Part shown: piece after piece, positions 52,301 through 57,691 of the stretch
How the letters are laid out: each line of letters starts with the position of its first letter
Numbering within the stretch: the stretch's first letter is position 1
The notes under the pieces: generated by a model
Databases searched by the model: none
What the model saw: the letters and a program-made list of their open reading frames with translations, nothing else
Told to the model about the DNA's origin: nothing
From: a virus
IMG/VR virus record: IMGVR_UViG_3300021964_007473
Coordinates: 1 to 58,919 of that record
Reading direction: 5' to 3' (one strand)
Length of the DNA: 58,919 nucleotides
Program-made: the position numbers and the translations under genes

Positions 52301-53974
52301 ATGACGCGCTCCTTCGGTGCGCCTGTGCGTACCCTACGTAACAAGTCCACGGTAATCCGCGATTGGTGGGGCGACGACAACGGCAAGGACATTGCCACCA
52401 TTGACGAGGCCGTAATGTACTACTTGGTGGATTGGTGGGGCAACACACGCGGTGAAGACGTGCGCCGCTTCCCTGTGCGTGGATTCGGCATCAGACCCGC
52501 GTGGGATGCGGGTGACGCCTACGACCCCGGACGCAACACGGATGCTACACCGTACGAGCGACTGTACAACGACGGCTCACCATTGGTCAACCTCAAGGGC
52601 ATTGTTGCTTCAGCCTCAAGTAACATCTCACTCGCTACCGGTGTCACCATCCCGCGCTTTGGTGGTCGTCAGAACACGACAAACAACAACAACGCAAACA
52701 CGCTGATTGACGTGTTCATGCCTGCCAACGCGATGCGTGTGGGTGACATGGGCAACGGGCGTGGCATTCGCTACCCGACGCAGTTCAACGAGGACAGGTT
52801 GACCGCGTTAGATGAGGCTGATTACACGACCGGTGTTGTCTTGTCGCACCACACCGCTGAACCGGTGTTTGGTGATGGATTCATCCGACCGCGCAACGAC
52901 GAGTTGGCAAGCGACGAGGTACCGCGTGGCATCAGCGCACGCCTCAGCATTGACGAGGACGGGCTACTCAAGCCCGAAGCGGTGGTCAGCCCGCGTGTGG
53001 AAACCATCAGCGGCTCGACCAAGCACACCGACGCGGTGTCCCGTTCAGCCCCGCGTATCGGGCTTGATACCGAGAACGTGGAGGGTGTGGACGACAACCT
53101 CATCGCGCTCAACACCGAAGCGCACAGTCTGCACGCAGACCGTGGAGTGGGGCAGCGCGTCGTGCTTGTCGGCGGCATGACCGCAGGCTCGCAGTCCATC
53201 GGCAACCTCGATTATACGGGACTGAACTTTGGTGCGCAGCCGGTTGGTGGTGTCGCTCGTTTCAGCCACACAAGCAACTTCAACCCGCTTGGCGGTACGT
53301 ACGTGGCAGAAACGCGCAACTACCTTGCTGCGGTCAGCGACTACGGGTGGGGACCTGTGGGTGCAGACAAGGCAAGCAACCCGTACGCTACGTCCACGTT
53401 TGACAGTACTTCAGCACAGATGAACCACACCGACAAGACCATCTCGTTCATGTTCAGGCCTGTGCGTCTGCTTGACGAGCAGCACGTTGAGATGTTCCGC
53501 CCCAACAACAACCTGCATAGCAGCAGCCCACAGTACGGCTCCAACTACTTCTCGACCACGGGTGGCGGTAAGTACGGCGTGTACGCCTACGAGATGCCCT
53601 CAGCGCGTGCGTCTGCGGGCGAGTACATCAGGGCCACCAACCCTGACACCAACCCACCCTACGCGCCTGTGTACCACATGGTGATTGCAACAAGCGACAC
53701 CGTGCCTGATAGCAAGGGGCCAAACCTCGGCGGCTCAAACGGCATGGACACAAGCAAGTTGGACAACGACGTGACTCGACTTGTCATCAGCGAAAACTCC
53801 TTGCAGCACCACCGTAGTGACGCTGCACGTAGGCGCACAAGCGCGGAAAGCGACGACACCGAGCGTCGGGCAGACTACACCGTAAAGGCTCGATTCAGCC
53901 AATCCCTGCACCCGAAGGGGCATAAAGGAGATGTTGACTACGGTGAATCAGACCATTCGGGTGATGCGTCATGA
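37385..53974 (+). CDS. Giant tail protein, 5,529 residues, with N-terminal LamG-like fold
   Basis: This single frame of 16,590 bases has a strong ribosome site (TGAGGTGA, ATG 37385). Residues 5-250 look like a LamG/concanavalin-type jellyroll: SHALFFDGVSDSVILPQGNY, DFVIEAWVVPD, GVIAHREG, AFLYVNGDLIASQ, HVYVGGKGGEFRGAVEALHF. The remainder is beta-rich, with many Tyr, Gly, His and Asn, repeated short strand themes (for example VVVDDARGFPEY and TITLEDGSLFPD), and no enzyme motif I can name. There are no membrane segments or coiled coil. Position after the tape measure and distal tail genes, and the carbohydrate-binding-type fold, suggest a receptor-binding tail tip or fibre, perhaps wrapping a short tail. 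The C terminus is Arg/His/Ser-rich. Some stretches are more AT-rich, suggesting mosaic assembly. Confidence 0.7.
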   Translation: MVAVGRTSHALFFDGVSDSVILPQGNYIGTGQPTPDGKVVTNLLQKERRSGGESPLIPKANGDFVIEAWVVPDCGGVIAHREGQFTLSLGTVDTPGPATFDLLLEGSAGLFQAYLTSAIDATDRWDGIVYPHHAGSVHDSYNRFDTGTYGEATNLNAAHRPLYHVVAGFSYGQAFLYVNGDLIASQKLDADMRIARSTEHVYVGGKGGEFRGAVEALHFLGHYDRSTVESHMPTQSDVSTGLYRFEEPIDVVEGTYSFNAVSADATSITVSASDAQALIARFTGKPYDSASPTVDFTAKPYSMGSYKVVDYYTGSGTPSTLSIAHVPYNLLINPGAITRATQKPNQKPPERVRVKSINGSTGVIELTSIHVDFVNGTGGLRGLLHDRTADVDNYFVVVGADLLIDNGTGKPYQPPHYGTQVFDRTGQMVIDETDNEQHGMVYSSRMATTTDDPNNPFAVVWPSDVDPLFQIGHSGRHTFSHVVGHEFMRRYPVPSDLVVDQTVTGAADIVTMRYDNVSRSLRNSFAMNALTDVFSEDATATVTEIVSSTTASSVVHNGLPSAAREVIGIGGADFDFRPFLLKGPAPLSGSDVNDTTRLYHLVSETTSRVAILNVPALQTSHDMAPFVEIHYNAIDLTGASMGISGPMLMVEKTVPAASLDLGGGTYVYDLIAAALDATMYAPGGMLILDPDVKSSNEYMFESHSLIGDNTGGADYDPELDFTRTPAEYTPVSSVDAEPCTPPAPVRASHVSSDHESVYNRLTFTKAGIVTEDDLTEIGTYKRVTPTEEKTGAGVFDVGIPDGISPVHETFDVIDNYFAPTGKLYLFVQPTDRRRSNQLLSALEDDSSITMMLMMARARLRSISEENDPETNSTTITVSGAGVVESVLNRNVSAVGEGSPDSYIVKEIEPNAPVVTVTLGGPGQGAVNTKPTFDPSPLMRLPGSTRRSCAVRTTHVYAKDDTTTTENILSVAPLNNGSPDIASWGTIAFPKVGRVYLDNGASAEYASKGGSGFVFTNVSASGTGRFLGADGEEYSNFFLWCNAVGLMKTTSSPADVQTSLTLYNDPNFADDAMAQDGSTVNDRLFQSMDTVTHDYQLGTQFASTRAMVEIPVFPQQFFDHPEQGIFPGPDNSMKLHLDATYTAHSWNPTPVGRRANDIGQSDKQASSAYGFNREGFVAAAHIERIVKNTTTSPGFYEIYVDNPQIFPNADEASLPRSVGNMKSVGYYRRCFLANGMSALYVNDPTTDGFIEVPVPSAKNHGTFIEGFFTNAIPGAALFVAQGFRSETLVPTDSDASTPSSDFEGRSPYYYDAANVQTQGGNLDYGMRQYVSAVEFKAGPLANPHAPRTVSKRAASTILSVPSVSGSTYTITLEDGSLFPDVPFTRDASNNIQFETGDPLYIAEVIQADGSTQDVYYLGRFNDTFTQNTIAIVATSTPTLVGATLRLKHIAHALHTLSNPASATSEEKKVVTFLPSATADQWTFSSSYGGGTTTTLNITCTTADLMAHANVVGLNIRPDDHVYVDTGSAINYLGQVSKVESAEVSGGSDRIILAANNLAAITSGDKIRVAAESVMTVDDEAILNRAWVHPYATGGLRHGDTVWANMSINNPHATEGLFAKSRGVFNDGLVWKGFNGGSGTLANRPRDSIPLENFLIGDSCLETAINYAQHVNKTVQMNYESMGLDAEQAPVVAYVDPYLATDGHARVLLYDVGHDREFIAFHDLHMQVQSSAATPTIGYTRQLAYKDGTINLDKFLMGRNGAAPHYLTTQIDVANGYPSENPFLRATQQSKFIEGAYAHNVIGGVNQNPYNASTEQSWTVLNDPDVDTYNVLFASKGHGHFVHTGLYHEKGSSDLTVGDSTLPRTQPAVASPYWSNAIHQLSRINADSHPLITALRAHRAEQNPNTHTLKDPSTLFDTPDGTRTISAFLSLKGKRSIALDLSGHDEERLQHLPHWTQMDFVRRMTVDFGEIGVKEGVTDIEAAAREIVRLINQGGAANGRTHARRPSQQYPGESERLDLTRIGVRQDIANPNRDPTSAHIFADFAATGSTYDPAPWWYPDEAFDSHDRGSHMGYLRAHIGRVVEDLDGNEGFSIVIHSTIPGASGRNFCAWLDNSKGQSSYKPQYLIGHGGRFRNFWSQPDEVSGENMHPAPLPLNKHGRPFAPITSLREYVAQEEPDDVFASNLDVAARNDVEKNALARKVSATMGGTVNNSVADESFEAQSPATSLVEGLRRGSTAVGRINFGGLVEAGVPGFAPDTGAFGFGRRGSTRFFSRYGANGLSEYTSHVNTEEVTEDAIGDTPLYGMRFTDHRGRGYGVRYVYRCVNDSFANELTTLPSTLDDEIVIHFNDRDVAQGGFTIGHHMAGEGDATGRLVPKSGMTEATWVGNRWRGVFAADAGLNCEATYSSDTVTIVLDTPYGTGSTEFNNHPDILGYLGFPKTNGIMQLTDPYSGGATTLDGVVGNTFSYESRTSNDTTGTHTFYGVRGADFTATHTSASFTITDVPLGVSFKAGNTHQLILSPRLNWTTLLTDEVIAYATVAAINLQDPNTEDGYVVDVRHLYAADGRTLGDWGVGEDAVLIRAHNPQRGIKPLSQMFSASLHRDYGIQAAHVEFGEYQNISKTSATWDVTAGLIPPLSDDDIASSKQMTCGYIPRTIVQIRTRGRGYHANTPTPILVDSYNDPVNLKRWNENLKGVRFLSRPGDHILPCLSNPLLKVQSVSSNVFTMAATNKLGHAMIVGCTRTISGTYTTSNRLLAFGQKIPLFHAKDNYALVYANQGANALTEFTYNTQESSLHWDDEFGGKTLNQNYYFISSVGEFDGFRLHGSVDSEPIVYFRGGRDSSDHDVPLYFGGGFSGVVLDVNDGTQNDYADFYTHPYSTGPTGTAGIQNANEISTSFALVDCNALLAFFPGTALLNQHRASIHPPAYNKDSILTTDVDVGFATKHNDLPAHVTARYTAGMVYQRPIPLVLRMGHPTARYDDARNSVTNHTTYVIYGPGQAFPFTETTAADADVEPHPGFVVTVGNTWSKVPHSKQLPNPITNDRNDYGPPTSTYQSNRQRHHWYTTWNWSPAEGIPHVGAVSSGVSLWQRPEHGYHFGEHFNLQATVSSLNISDYAAAHPYKHAPIVGYGIASQADLTFHMDGGYHPGGSWLDNQLSFNAPLEPSDYRVARDSWNEVNPTAFRVSGVLAKQVLAGASAEEGDDFDREIIVVDATRCQNGEELAALLGQAINENPGKGALKAMGGTHLPSMGSAMRQDRYGWVELDFSNYTPDISKSYSYVEATLSGGTQTILEQLPASGWIRTDNAGRTLHTVDLPAFAPYHSREVYDNSGTWTVRFWLAPNRLFGYPAFEDAQSFDDFTLPTPANLSGITKVYVWSKAGVHRFNNEDDATRNHMTQVHFAGIVDAIDRTRPVGAVGWAGERYSYLNSLKVGTEGYGAGRGAWHPKLGFSPYGSASTVMTAYGHVPHTYALYNTPESLVYANYDGVGTPYGSWTVETAYASISYTTNNADTATAYKAADSAINLTNSLTDFSIPRELYHPQGVFSKGFLVVSYESELALVAKYDRDGITATGDWLAVVSKTRAGTAASTAITFAGTAQWDERIHGPERFYAPATGGPNVEALIVSGTATPASAATDDPEITQYTLHTAATNDNDLDNATPAFAQIGDLFFDLDKSVGSYLLNDASEVERNLMVDMRTAGGGTDFNAKHDDLRYWLAQTNGYESLARTPMRNFSVEHVVWKRMDGGNLSLPALNARGLGGVPFVTRVSGGTAYTTGEKLYGNVRFSFETTNSAMFPIIQAQELAHPQIAARHPDELRNVLMVPNEEIQFDSIEVEDDTGQIHTIEGGSPFGTIVRAFRKLSNRTSEGLAPAIAGSGVEPNLKVRLPDPNSIPGNIIVRSGFDRLQAYQTETMGSGGMMRPDLADALKHQFTDEVVGPRQGPTYSDYEWDHISQSASGEAFPDMTRKGWSAATGNAPLESSYELHDRTLFFHVTKCGNTHTHRYPTHYTHANGVQNNDLSATGFSSGTLSVDATIDAALYPTTFGNQEAADNRRFLRLYDAATDRGGVASFTGISGDTFTGCVGDAEFDTLVANGVSGLKVVPSYYMPAGSTRFYAARRLRDHAEVSGNSPDMMHTLYYTNVDADTTAHSIFSKPVLTPMALPRMGHHYVTPTMAMLPGHWAHPAYQGLYDKHRAIRASSHKYVEQSLMESLGFDEVKSDITTTTTNQFFGLDPQLRIGSLTATPGGPSDIHGGAFTLMFETKVRSDGYGVLASEGYAGNINKAGGHTIVLEGAATYSLEHHFPDPAEVGAYQIVIQPNLNKSQFIGYHENAANELTSQQVALVVAKRDYTSDVGGCTLVLAQATDADVRGCEIFINEVMIDHDPDHGSQFTNIPPLLLYNSFGVQETEAPAFTRMSLPYHPGMFADATPGFTTNIPWWSIVHNQDPTHSESAGFRHLTWHRFDNYYEFARANAGNVASQITLAGYPSSAPDVYSDLYNLISLNPVATVESVSAGVVVVDDARGFPEYPYYGQKLEYTDANGVRRTTEYTDAIAGSAQRTINHPVNADFTNNLTAGTKLRLTRAYDFRPSGAIFTDSKTSIITRMLPQTLQGSRDTNSLHLADAFLCMWHPNLGRPYTFYSDSARTFLNPLTDRAVDNKPYNSMPEHFETIHYHDAPYFGSVGPFGLAIKTPAPPTNIPAGNFGESKRTVASHVVATKTITTTPFTGLLFQLSAGDVISIESRQYTVVSDNGSDIVVDQVLPVEITVGAFVYEGADGSMKTGEEMDLLPYLTHQGGQSDSADDATKVMLNNLWPSGSRGGPLISCLDGYGAVSSSWSYSGLYGYDRYAWKDADMVSWSSYAVSSGITTELYSTTPPLNSKPLPFGYRFGLRQPYNKPQWSFYGMRAYRAGSPYYTADYQHGPLVQRETGAWGHDTLADEVYPETYVGVMERQTNFSGMLGVDMAERQVRYSDGMRMTRSFGAPVRTLRNKSTVIRDWWGDDNGKDIATIDEAVMYYLVDWWGNTRGEDVRRFPVRGFGIRPAWDAGDAYDPGRNTDATPYERLYNDGSPLVNLKGIVASASSNISLATGVTIPRFGGRQNTTNNNNANTLIDVFMPANAMRVGDMGNGRGIRYPTQFNEDRLTALDEADYTTGVVLSHHTAEPVFGDGFIRPRNDELASDEVPRGISARLSIDEDGLLKPEAVVSPRVETISGSTKHTDAVSRSAPRIGLDTENVEGVDDNLIALNTEAHSLHADRGVGQRVVLVGGMTAGSQSIGNLDYTGLNFGAQPVGGVARFSHTSNFNPLGGTYVAETRNYLAAVSDYGWGPVGADKASNPYATSTFDSTSAQMNHTDKTISFMFRPVRLLDEQHVEMFRPNNNLHSSSPQYGSNYFSTTGGGKYGVYAYEMPSARASAGEYIRATNPDTNPPYAPVYHMVIATSDTVPDSKGPNLGGSNGMDTSKLDNDVTRLVISENSLQHHRSDAARRRTSAESDDTERRADYTVKARFSQSLHPKGHKGDVDYGESDHSGDAS

Positions 53975-54135
53975 CACCTATGGACGAATCTTGGGCAGTT
54001 CTGAAGGAACTGTGCGAAGCGGGCAAGAAGGCCGCTAAGCGGAAGTTCAAGGTGTACCCTTCCGCGTACGCGAACGGTTGGGCCGTGCAGTACTGTCAAG
54101 GCAAGTTCCGCAAGAAGAAGGGGGACAAGAAGTGA
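53971..54135 (+). CDS. 54-residue basic protein with PMDESW motif and KFKVYPSAYANG domain
   Basis: This short gene overlaps the giant gene by ATGA. The product starts MTPMDESWAVLKELCEAG; PMDESWAVLK (53977-54006) is another copy of the recurrent peptide. It continues KKAAKRKFKVYPSAYANGWA, then VQYCQGKFRKKKGDKK. The KFKVYPSAYANG block is a small family I recall from phages and eukaryotic giant viruses, of unknown function. It is very basic, so DNA or acidic-surface binding is likely. The joining of the peptide directly to this domain is notable. Confidence 0.7.
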   Translation: MTPMDESWAVLKELCEAGKKAAKRKFKVYPSAYANGWAVQYCQGKFRKKKGDKK

Positions 54136-54293
54136 AACTGAAGAAGGACAAATGCTGCTGCGGGGCGACAAAGAAAACGCCCTGCGTTTGCATGTATGAG
54201 GGCAACCAATGCTCCGATAGTCCCCCTCGTTGTCCTTGTTACGCTTTACTTCATCGGCAAAAGAACCTCAAGAAAATGGTCGGGGTGTATTGA
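54132..54293 (+). CDS. Small Cys-rich protein
   Basis: This 53-residue protein is read from GTG 54132 overlapping the previous stop (GTGA). It has ten Cys, including KCCCGATKKTPCVCMYEG and PPRCPCYALLH, and then a basic end, so one or two metal sites or disulfides are likely. It ends in a TGATG overlap with the next gene. No family was recognised. It belongs to the cluster of small basic virion-type proteins after the giant gene. Confidence 0.6.
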   Translation: MKLKKDKCCCGATKKTPCVCMYEGNQCSDSPPRCPCYALLHRQKNLKKMVGVY

Positions 54294-54619
54294 TGGGTGA
54301 CCGCTGCACTTGCCACGATGTGCTTGTCATCAAGGACTTGCGCCGTTGGTTCAAGGAGAAGTGGGTGGACGTTAGCCGCAAGGACAAGGACGGGAAACAC
54401 CCGCCCTGTGGTCGCTCCAAGGCAAGCAAGAGCAGCAAGGGCTACCCCAAGTGTCGCCCATCGGTCAAGGTCAGTTCCAAGACACCCCGTACATCAGGCT
54501 CGATGAGCGAGGGTGAAAAGCAGGCAGCCACCAAGCGGAAGCGAGCGAAGAAGCAAGGTGTTGGTGGGAAGCCTACCATTGTCAAAGGTGACTTGAAAAA
54601 CTACGTAGGAGTGCGTTAA
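54293..54619 (+). CDS. Basic protein of a phage/giant-virus family (WFKEKWVDVSR)
   Basis: This 108-residue protein contains LRRWFKEKWVDVSRKDKDG, then CGRSKASKSSKGYPKCRPS and a Lys/Arg-rich helix. The blocks W-F-K-E-K-W-V-D, C-G-R and Y-P-K-C-R-P are typical of a short family found in marine phages and nucleocytoviruses (I believe DUF5872, not verified). Its function is unknown; paired Cys and strong basic charge suggest a metal-bound DNA-associated virion protein. The start is ATG 54293; upstream in-frame codons overlap the previous gene. Confidence 0.75.
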   Translation: MGDRCTCHDVLVIKDLRRWFKEKWVDVSRKDKDGKHPPCGRSKASKSSKGYPKCRPSVKVSSKTPRTSGSMSEGEKQAATKRKRAKKQGVGGKPTIVKGDLKNYVGVR

Positions 54620-54621
54620 AC

Positions 54622-55128
54622 ATGGCAAAGGACAAACCTGAGGGCAAGAAAGGCATGGTCGTGGTCATTGCCCTTGGTAAGCCCAAGAAGGAAGAGAAGG
54701 TCGAAAAGAGCGACGTACTCGTAAAGCGTCGAATGATTGGCGTGCAACAAGGCATGGCGACTTGTACCAACCCGAACTGCTTGGCTCAGACTCCCGCGAC
54801 CGCAGGTGCGTGTCAGACGTGCGGCTCGCCGCTTAGCATGCAGAAGGCCGAGCGTGACCCACGGCTCGCTCGCGCAGGCGTGAGTGGCTTCAACAAGCCC
54901 AAGCGCACGCCCAACCACCCGAAGAAGAGCCATGTCGTCGTGGCCCGTGAAGGTGGGAAGGTCAAGACCATTCGCTTCGGTCAGCAGGGTGTCTCCGGCT
55001 CTCCGAAGAAGCAAGGCGAGTCCAAATCCTATCGCAAGCGTCGTGAGTCGTTCAAGGCCCGCCACGCCAAGAACATCAACCGTGGCAAACTGAGTGCGGC
55101 GTATTGGGCTGACAAAGTGAAGTGGTGA
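54622..55128 (+). CDS. Zinc ribbon plus ARHAKNI-type domain protein
   Basis: This 168-residue protein has an N-terminal Lys-rich strand region and a zinc ribbon CTNPNC...CQTCG at about residues 50-72. The conserved domain is GVSGFNKPKRTPNHPKKSHV, then RFGQQGVSG and FKARHAKNI with the ending SAAYWADKVKW. This domain (I believe DUF6321, not verified) occurs in marine phages and giant viruses, often beside the preceding family. The function is unknown. It is strongly basic. The start is ATG 54622, two bases after the preceding stop. Confidence 0.75.
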   Translation: MAKDKPEGKKGMVVVIALGKPKKEEKVEKSDVLVKRRMIGVQQGMATCTNPNCLAQTPATAGACQTCGSPLSMQKAERDPRLARAGVSGFNKPKRTPNHPKKSHVVVAREGGKVKTIRFGQQGVSGSPKKQGESKSYRKRRESFKARHAKNINRGKLSAAYWADKVKW

Positions 55129-55133
55129 GTAGC

Positions 55134-55949
55134 ATGCCGTTTGTCAGTCAGGCTCAACGGCGTTATATGCACGCCAAAGAACCTGAGTTGGCTGAAGAGT
55201 ACGAGAGCAAGACACCCAAAGGCAAGAAGTTGCCTGAGCGGGTGCAGAAGGCCCCGTCACCCATGGACCTCGCTTGGGCATACTTGCTTAAGCAGGTGCC
55301 ACCTTTGGCTGATTGGAGCGGTGAAGACCTTGCCGCACTTCGATGGATTCCACAACGACGTACATCAACGTACCATCAGGCTCGGCCAATCATCGGTGAA
55401 AAGATAGGGCAACCTCTCCAATTTGAATACCAAATGAGACAATACGGTAGGGAAGCACTTCCCGGCGTGTTTGCTCCGAAAATTGACACAGTAAGCGGTA
55501 CATGGGTATCACCTGCTGATGCCATGGCACTCGCTAATCCTGACATTACATCACGGTATTCTGAACCTCACACCTTGCTTGGGATTACTGAAAGCCCGCA
55601 GTATTGGCGAGCCAACCTTTTGCACGGCTATCCTGAAGGTTTTCAGTACGGTGGATATGACCCTGAACAGTTCGTGAATATCCCACTTCCGAACATGTTT
55701 GGTGAGCGTGTGCGTACCCCTGCTCAGATGCAGGATTTTGCATTGGATGCTTTGCAATCACACGATGCCGAAGGAGAGCAGAAGGCCGATTGGTTTGCTG
55801 ATTTGGGGATGCAACCTGAAATCCGTGATGCACGGTGGGTACAGGAAAGAGGTAAGCCTGCAACCCTTGATGAGTTGGTTGAGCAAGGACTTGTGGGAGT
55901 TCTGCCGCCACTCCCACCGACTGACGTAAGGCGACCACCGGGGTTTTGA
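55134..55949 (+). CDS. Virion-type protein with PFVSQAQRRYMHA head and PMDLAW motif
   Basis: This 271-residue protein starts at ATG 55134; a GTG at 55122 overlaps the preceding stop. Residues 1-40, PFVSQAQRRYMHAKEPELAE followed by TPKGKKLPERV, are a short module common in phage genomes. Next comes the recurrent peptide SPMDLAWAYLLKQ (motif 55260-55292). The remaining 215 residues are Pro/Tyr/Gln-rich without a known domain, and more AT-rich than the 5' part, like the gene at 1851-3149. The layout (conserved head, peptide, variable tail) is that of a modular virion protein. Confidence 0.65.
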   Translation: MPFVSQAQRRYMHAKEPELAEEYESKTPKGKKLPERVQKAPSPMDLAWAYLLKQVPPLADWSGEDLAALRWIPQRRTSTYHQARPIIGEKIGQPLQFEYQMRQYGREALPGVFAPKIDTVSGTWVSPADAMALANPDITSRYSEPHTLLGITESPQYWRANLLHGYPEGFQYGGYDPEQFVNIPLPNMFGERVRTPAQMQDFALDALQSHDAEGEQKADWFADLGMQPEIRDARWVQERGKPATLDELVEQGLVGVLPPLPPTDVRRPPGF

Positions 55950-55955
55950 TGTTGT

Positions 55956-57347
55956 ATGACGGTGATTCAGGGCACACGCTATGATGGCGAGCCTGATGCC
56001 ATCATGACTCACGTACGCAAGCCTGTGTTCGTGGACAACGCCATCCACTACGGGCGACTCAGCGTGCAGAAGAGCGGTAAGCCCAAGGTCACCGTCGAGC
56101 AGAACATGACGCGCACGTTGCAGGTCATGCCCGAGCGCGAGTACACAGTCGTGGAGGGTGAGTCAACCGTCCAACTGACGCACAAGAGCGCAGCCGGTCA
56201 CACGTTCGCAGGCTCGCCGTTCTTTGGTTCTGATGTACTCTCCGACACCAACAAGCCCATGCTGATGTTTAATGGGTCTGATTTTTCGCAGCGACTCATC
56301 GGAGATGGTATTTCAACCTCAAGCAACGGGGTGCTTTTTTCGCTCCGCAACATGAAAGGTCGCACGTTAAATGGCATTGGTTTTACCGGCGATTCGGTAC
56401 GGCTTGGGCAGCCCATCGGCGTAGGTCTGCGCACAAGCGACCTCGCCATCAGACTCGCGGAAAGCGCAACCAACGGCACGACGAGCATCGGCCTGTCCCG
56501 ACCGCGCAACCTGACCGCATCGTACCGCAACCATAGCACACGCTTCGTTGGTCAAGACTTCACCAACACGAACCTCATGACCGCGCTGCGCTTCCTTGGG
56601 CGGCACGATAGCCGCATCATTCTGCTTGACCGGTTCGGCAACCTGTTGTACGTGCCCGTGTCGTTTAGTGAGAGCAACGTCAGCATTGACGAGAACCTGC
56701 GCACCGGTACGCAAAGTGAATCACCTGTGGATAACTCGGACAACTCCGTGACGGTGCAGGGCCTACCGTTGGCCCTGAACGACTTGGTGATTGTCACCGT
56801 GAGCGATGCTGAGAGTCAGGCTGAGGAAGTGCGTGAAAGTCCCTCGCCTGTGGTTGACCACACCGTGCGCAGCACGAACGCAGCGCGGCGTGTTGCACGT
56901 CAAATCCTCAAGGGTCAAGCCTTGAGCAAGGGTGCTATCACGTCTGCGGGTCACCTTGACCTCACGTACCTGCGTCCCGGTATGGTCATCAAGTACGGCG
57001 GGGATAACAAAGTCATCACCGAAGTCATCCATCACCCGCTTGAGGCCACAAGCGACCTGACGCTGCTGAACCTTGAAACAGGGCTTGAGGGTGTGTTGCA
57101 GGGCATCGGAGAGTCCTCAACGGTCATGAGCAACAACGAGAGTCCTTCGACGTACGTGCAGCGCGTGGGGCACAACCTGTCGTTCTTCGGTGAAGTGGAC
57201 CTCATCGTGACGACAACGATTACGAGCCGTAGGGTGAACAACACGGCTATCCTCATCGGCGGCGTTAAAGGCACCCGTACACGTGGTAAAATTGGTGGCA
57301 ACGGTTTGTCCATCGGCATGACCAAGGGACCGACGGAGGAAGTGTGA
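55956..57347 (+). CDS. Putative baseplate hub-like protein
   Basis: This 463-residue protein contains VDHTVRSTNAARRVARQIL, then KGAITSAGHLDLTYLRPGMV and IKYGG. This resembles the barrel part of tail hub proteins (gpD/gp27-like), in which a strand-loop P-G-M/D-x-V is typical. The N-terminal half is beta-rich. The position after the tail tip gene and before a fibre gene fits a baseplate role. The call is by pattern only. It ends in TGATG overlap with the next gene. Confidence 0.5.
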   Translation: MTVIQGTRYDGEPDAIMTHVRKPVFVDNAIHYGRLSVQKSGKPKVTVEQNMTRTLQVMPEREYTVVEGESTVQLTHKSAAGHTFAGSPFFGSDVLSDTNKPMLMFNGSDFSQRLIGDGISTSSNGVLFSLRNMKGRTLNGIGFTGDSVRLGQPIGVGLRTSDLAIRLAESATNGTTSIGLSRPRNLTASYRNHSTRFVGQDFTNTNLMTALRFLGRHDSRIILLDRFGNLLYVPVSFSESNVSIDENLRTGTQSESPVDNSDNSVTVQGLPLALNDLVIVTVSDAESQAEEVRESPSPVVDHTVRSTNAARRVARQILKGQALSKGAITSAGHLDLTYLRPGMVIKYGGDNKVITEVIHHPLEATSDLTLLNLETGLEGVLQGIGESSTVMSNNESPSTYVQRVGHNLSFFGEVDLIVTTTITSRRVNNTAILIGGVKGTRTRGKIGGNGLSIGMTKGPTEEV

Positions 57348-57691
57348 TGCCTGTCTCCAACCACCTGCGCCGTCTGCTGATTGAAACGGTGGCGGCGAAC
57401 ATCAACGAGGTGACGCTCGGCTTCGACGGTACGCCCGCGACGAGTGACGACGGTTCAGCAGGTCGGCCTGCCATCACGCTCGTACCTGCGGTGACTATCG
57501 TTGACGATTCTTCAGTCCTAATCGAAGTAACCGTGCCCTTTGACGAATCGTTCAGCGAGTCGCTGCGCGAAGTGTACGTGCAGATGCGCGACACCGACGA
57601 CTTCCTTCCGGTGGCACGATTCAACATTGCACCCTTCACGAAAAATGGGTCCAATGAAATGAAGATTCAGATTGTTATTGAGGTGGAATGA
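57347..57691 (+). CDS. Small baseplate-type protein
   Basis: This 114-residue alpha-beta protein opens with a helix (LRRLLIETVAANINEV), then strands (ITLVPAVTIVDDSSVLIEVT), a helix with SESLREVYVQMRD, and final strands. No family was recognised. It lies between the hub-like and fibre genes with overlaps on both sides (TGATG and ATGATG), so it is probably part of the same assembly, perhaps linking the fibre to the baseplate. Confidence 0.5.
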   Translation: MPVSNHLRRLLIETVAANINEVTLGFDGTPATSDDGSAGRPAITLVPAVTIVDDSSVLIEVTVPFDESFSESLREVYVQMRDTDDFLPVARFNIAPFTKNGSNEMKIQIVIEVE

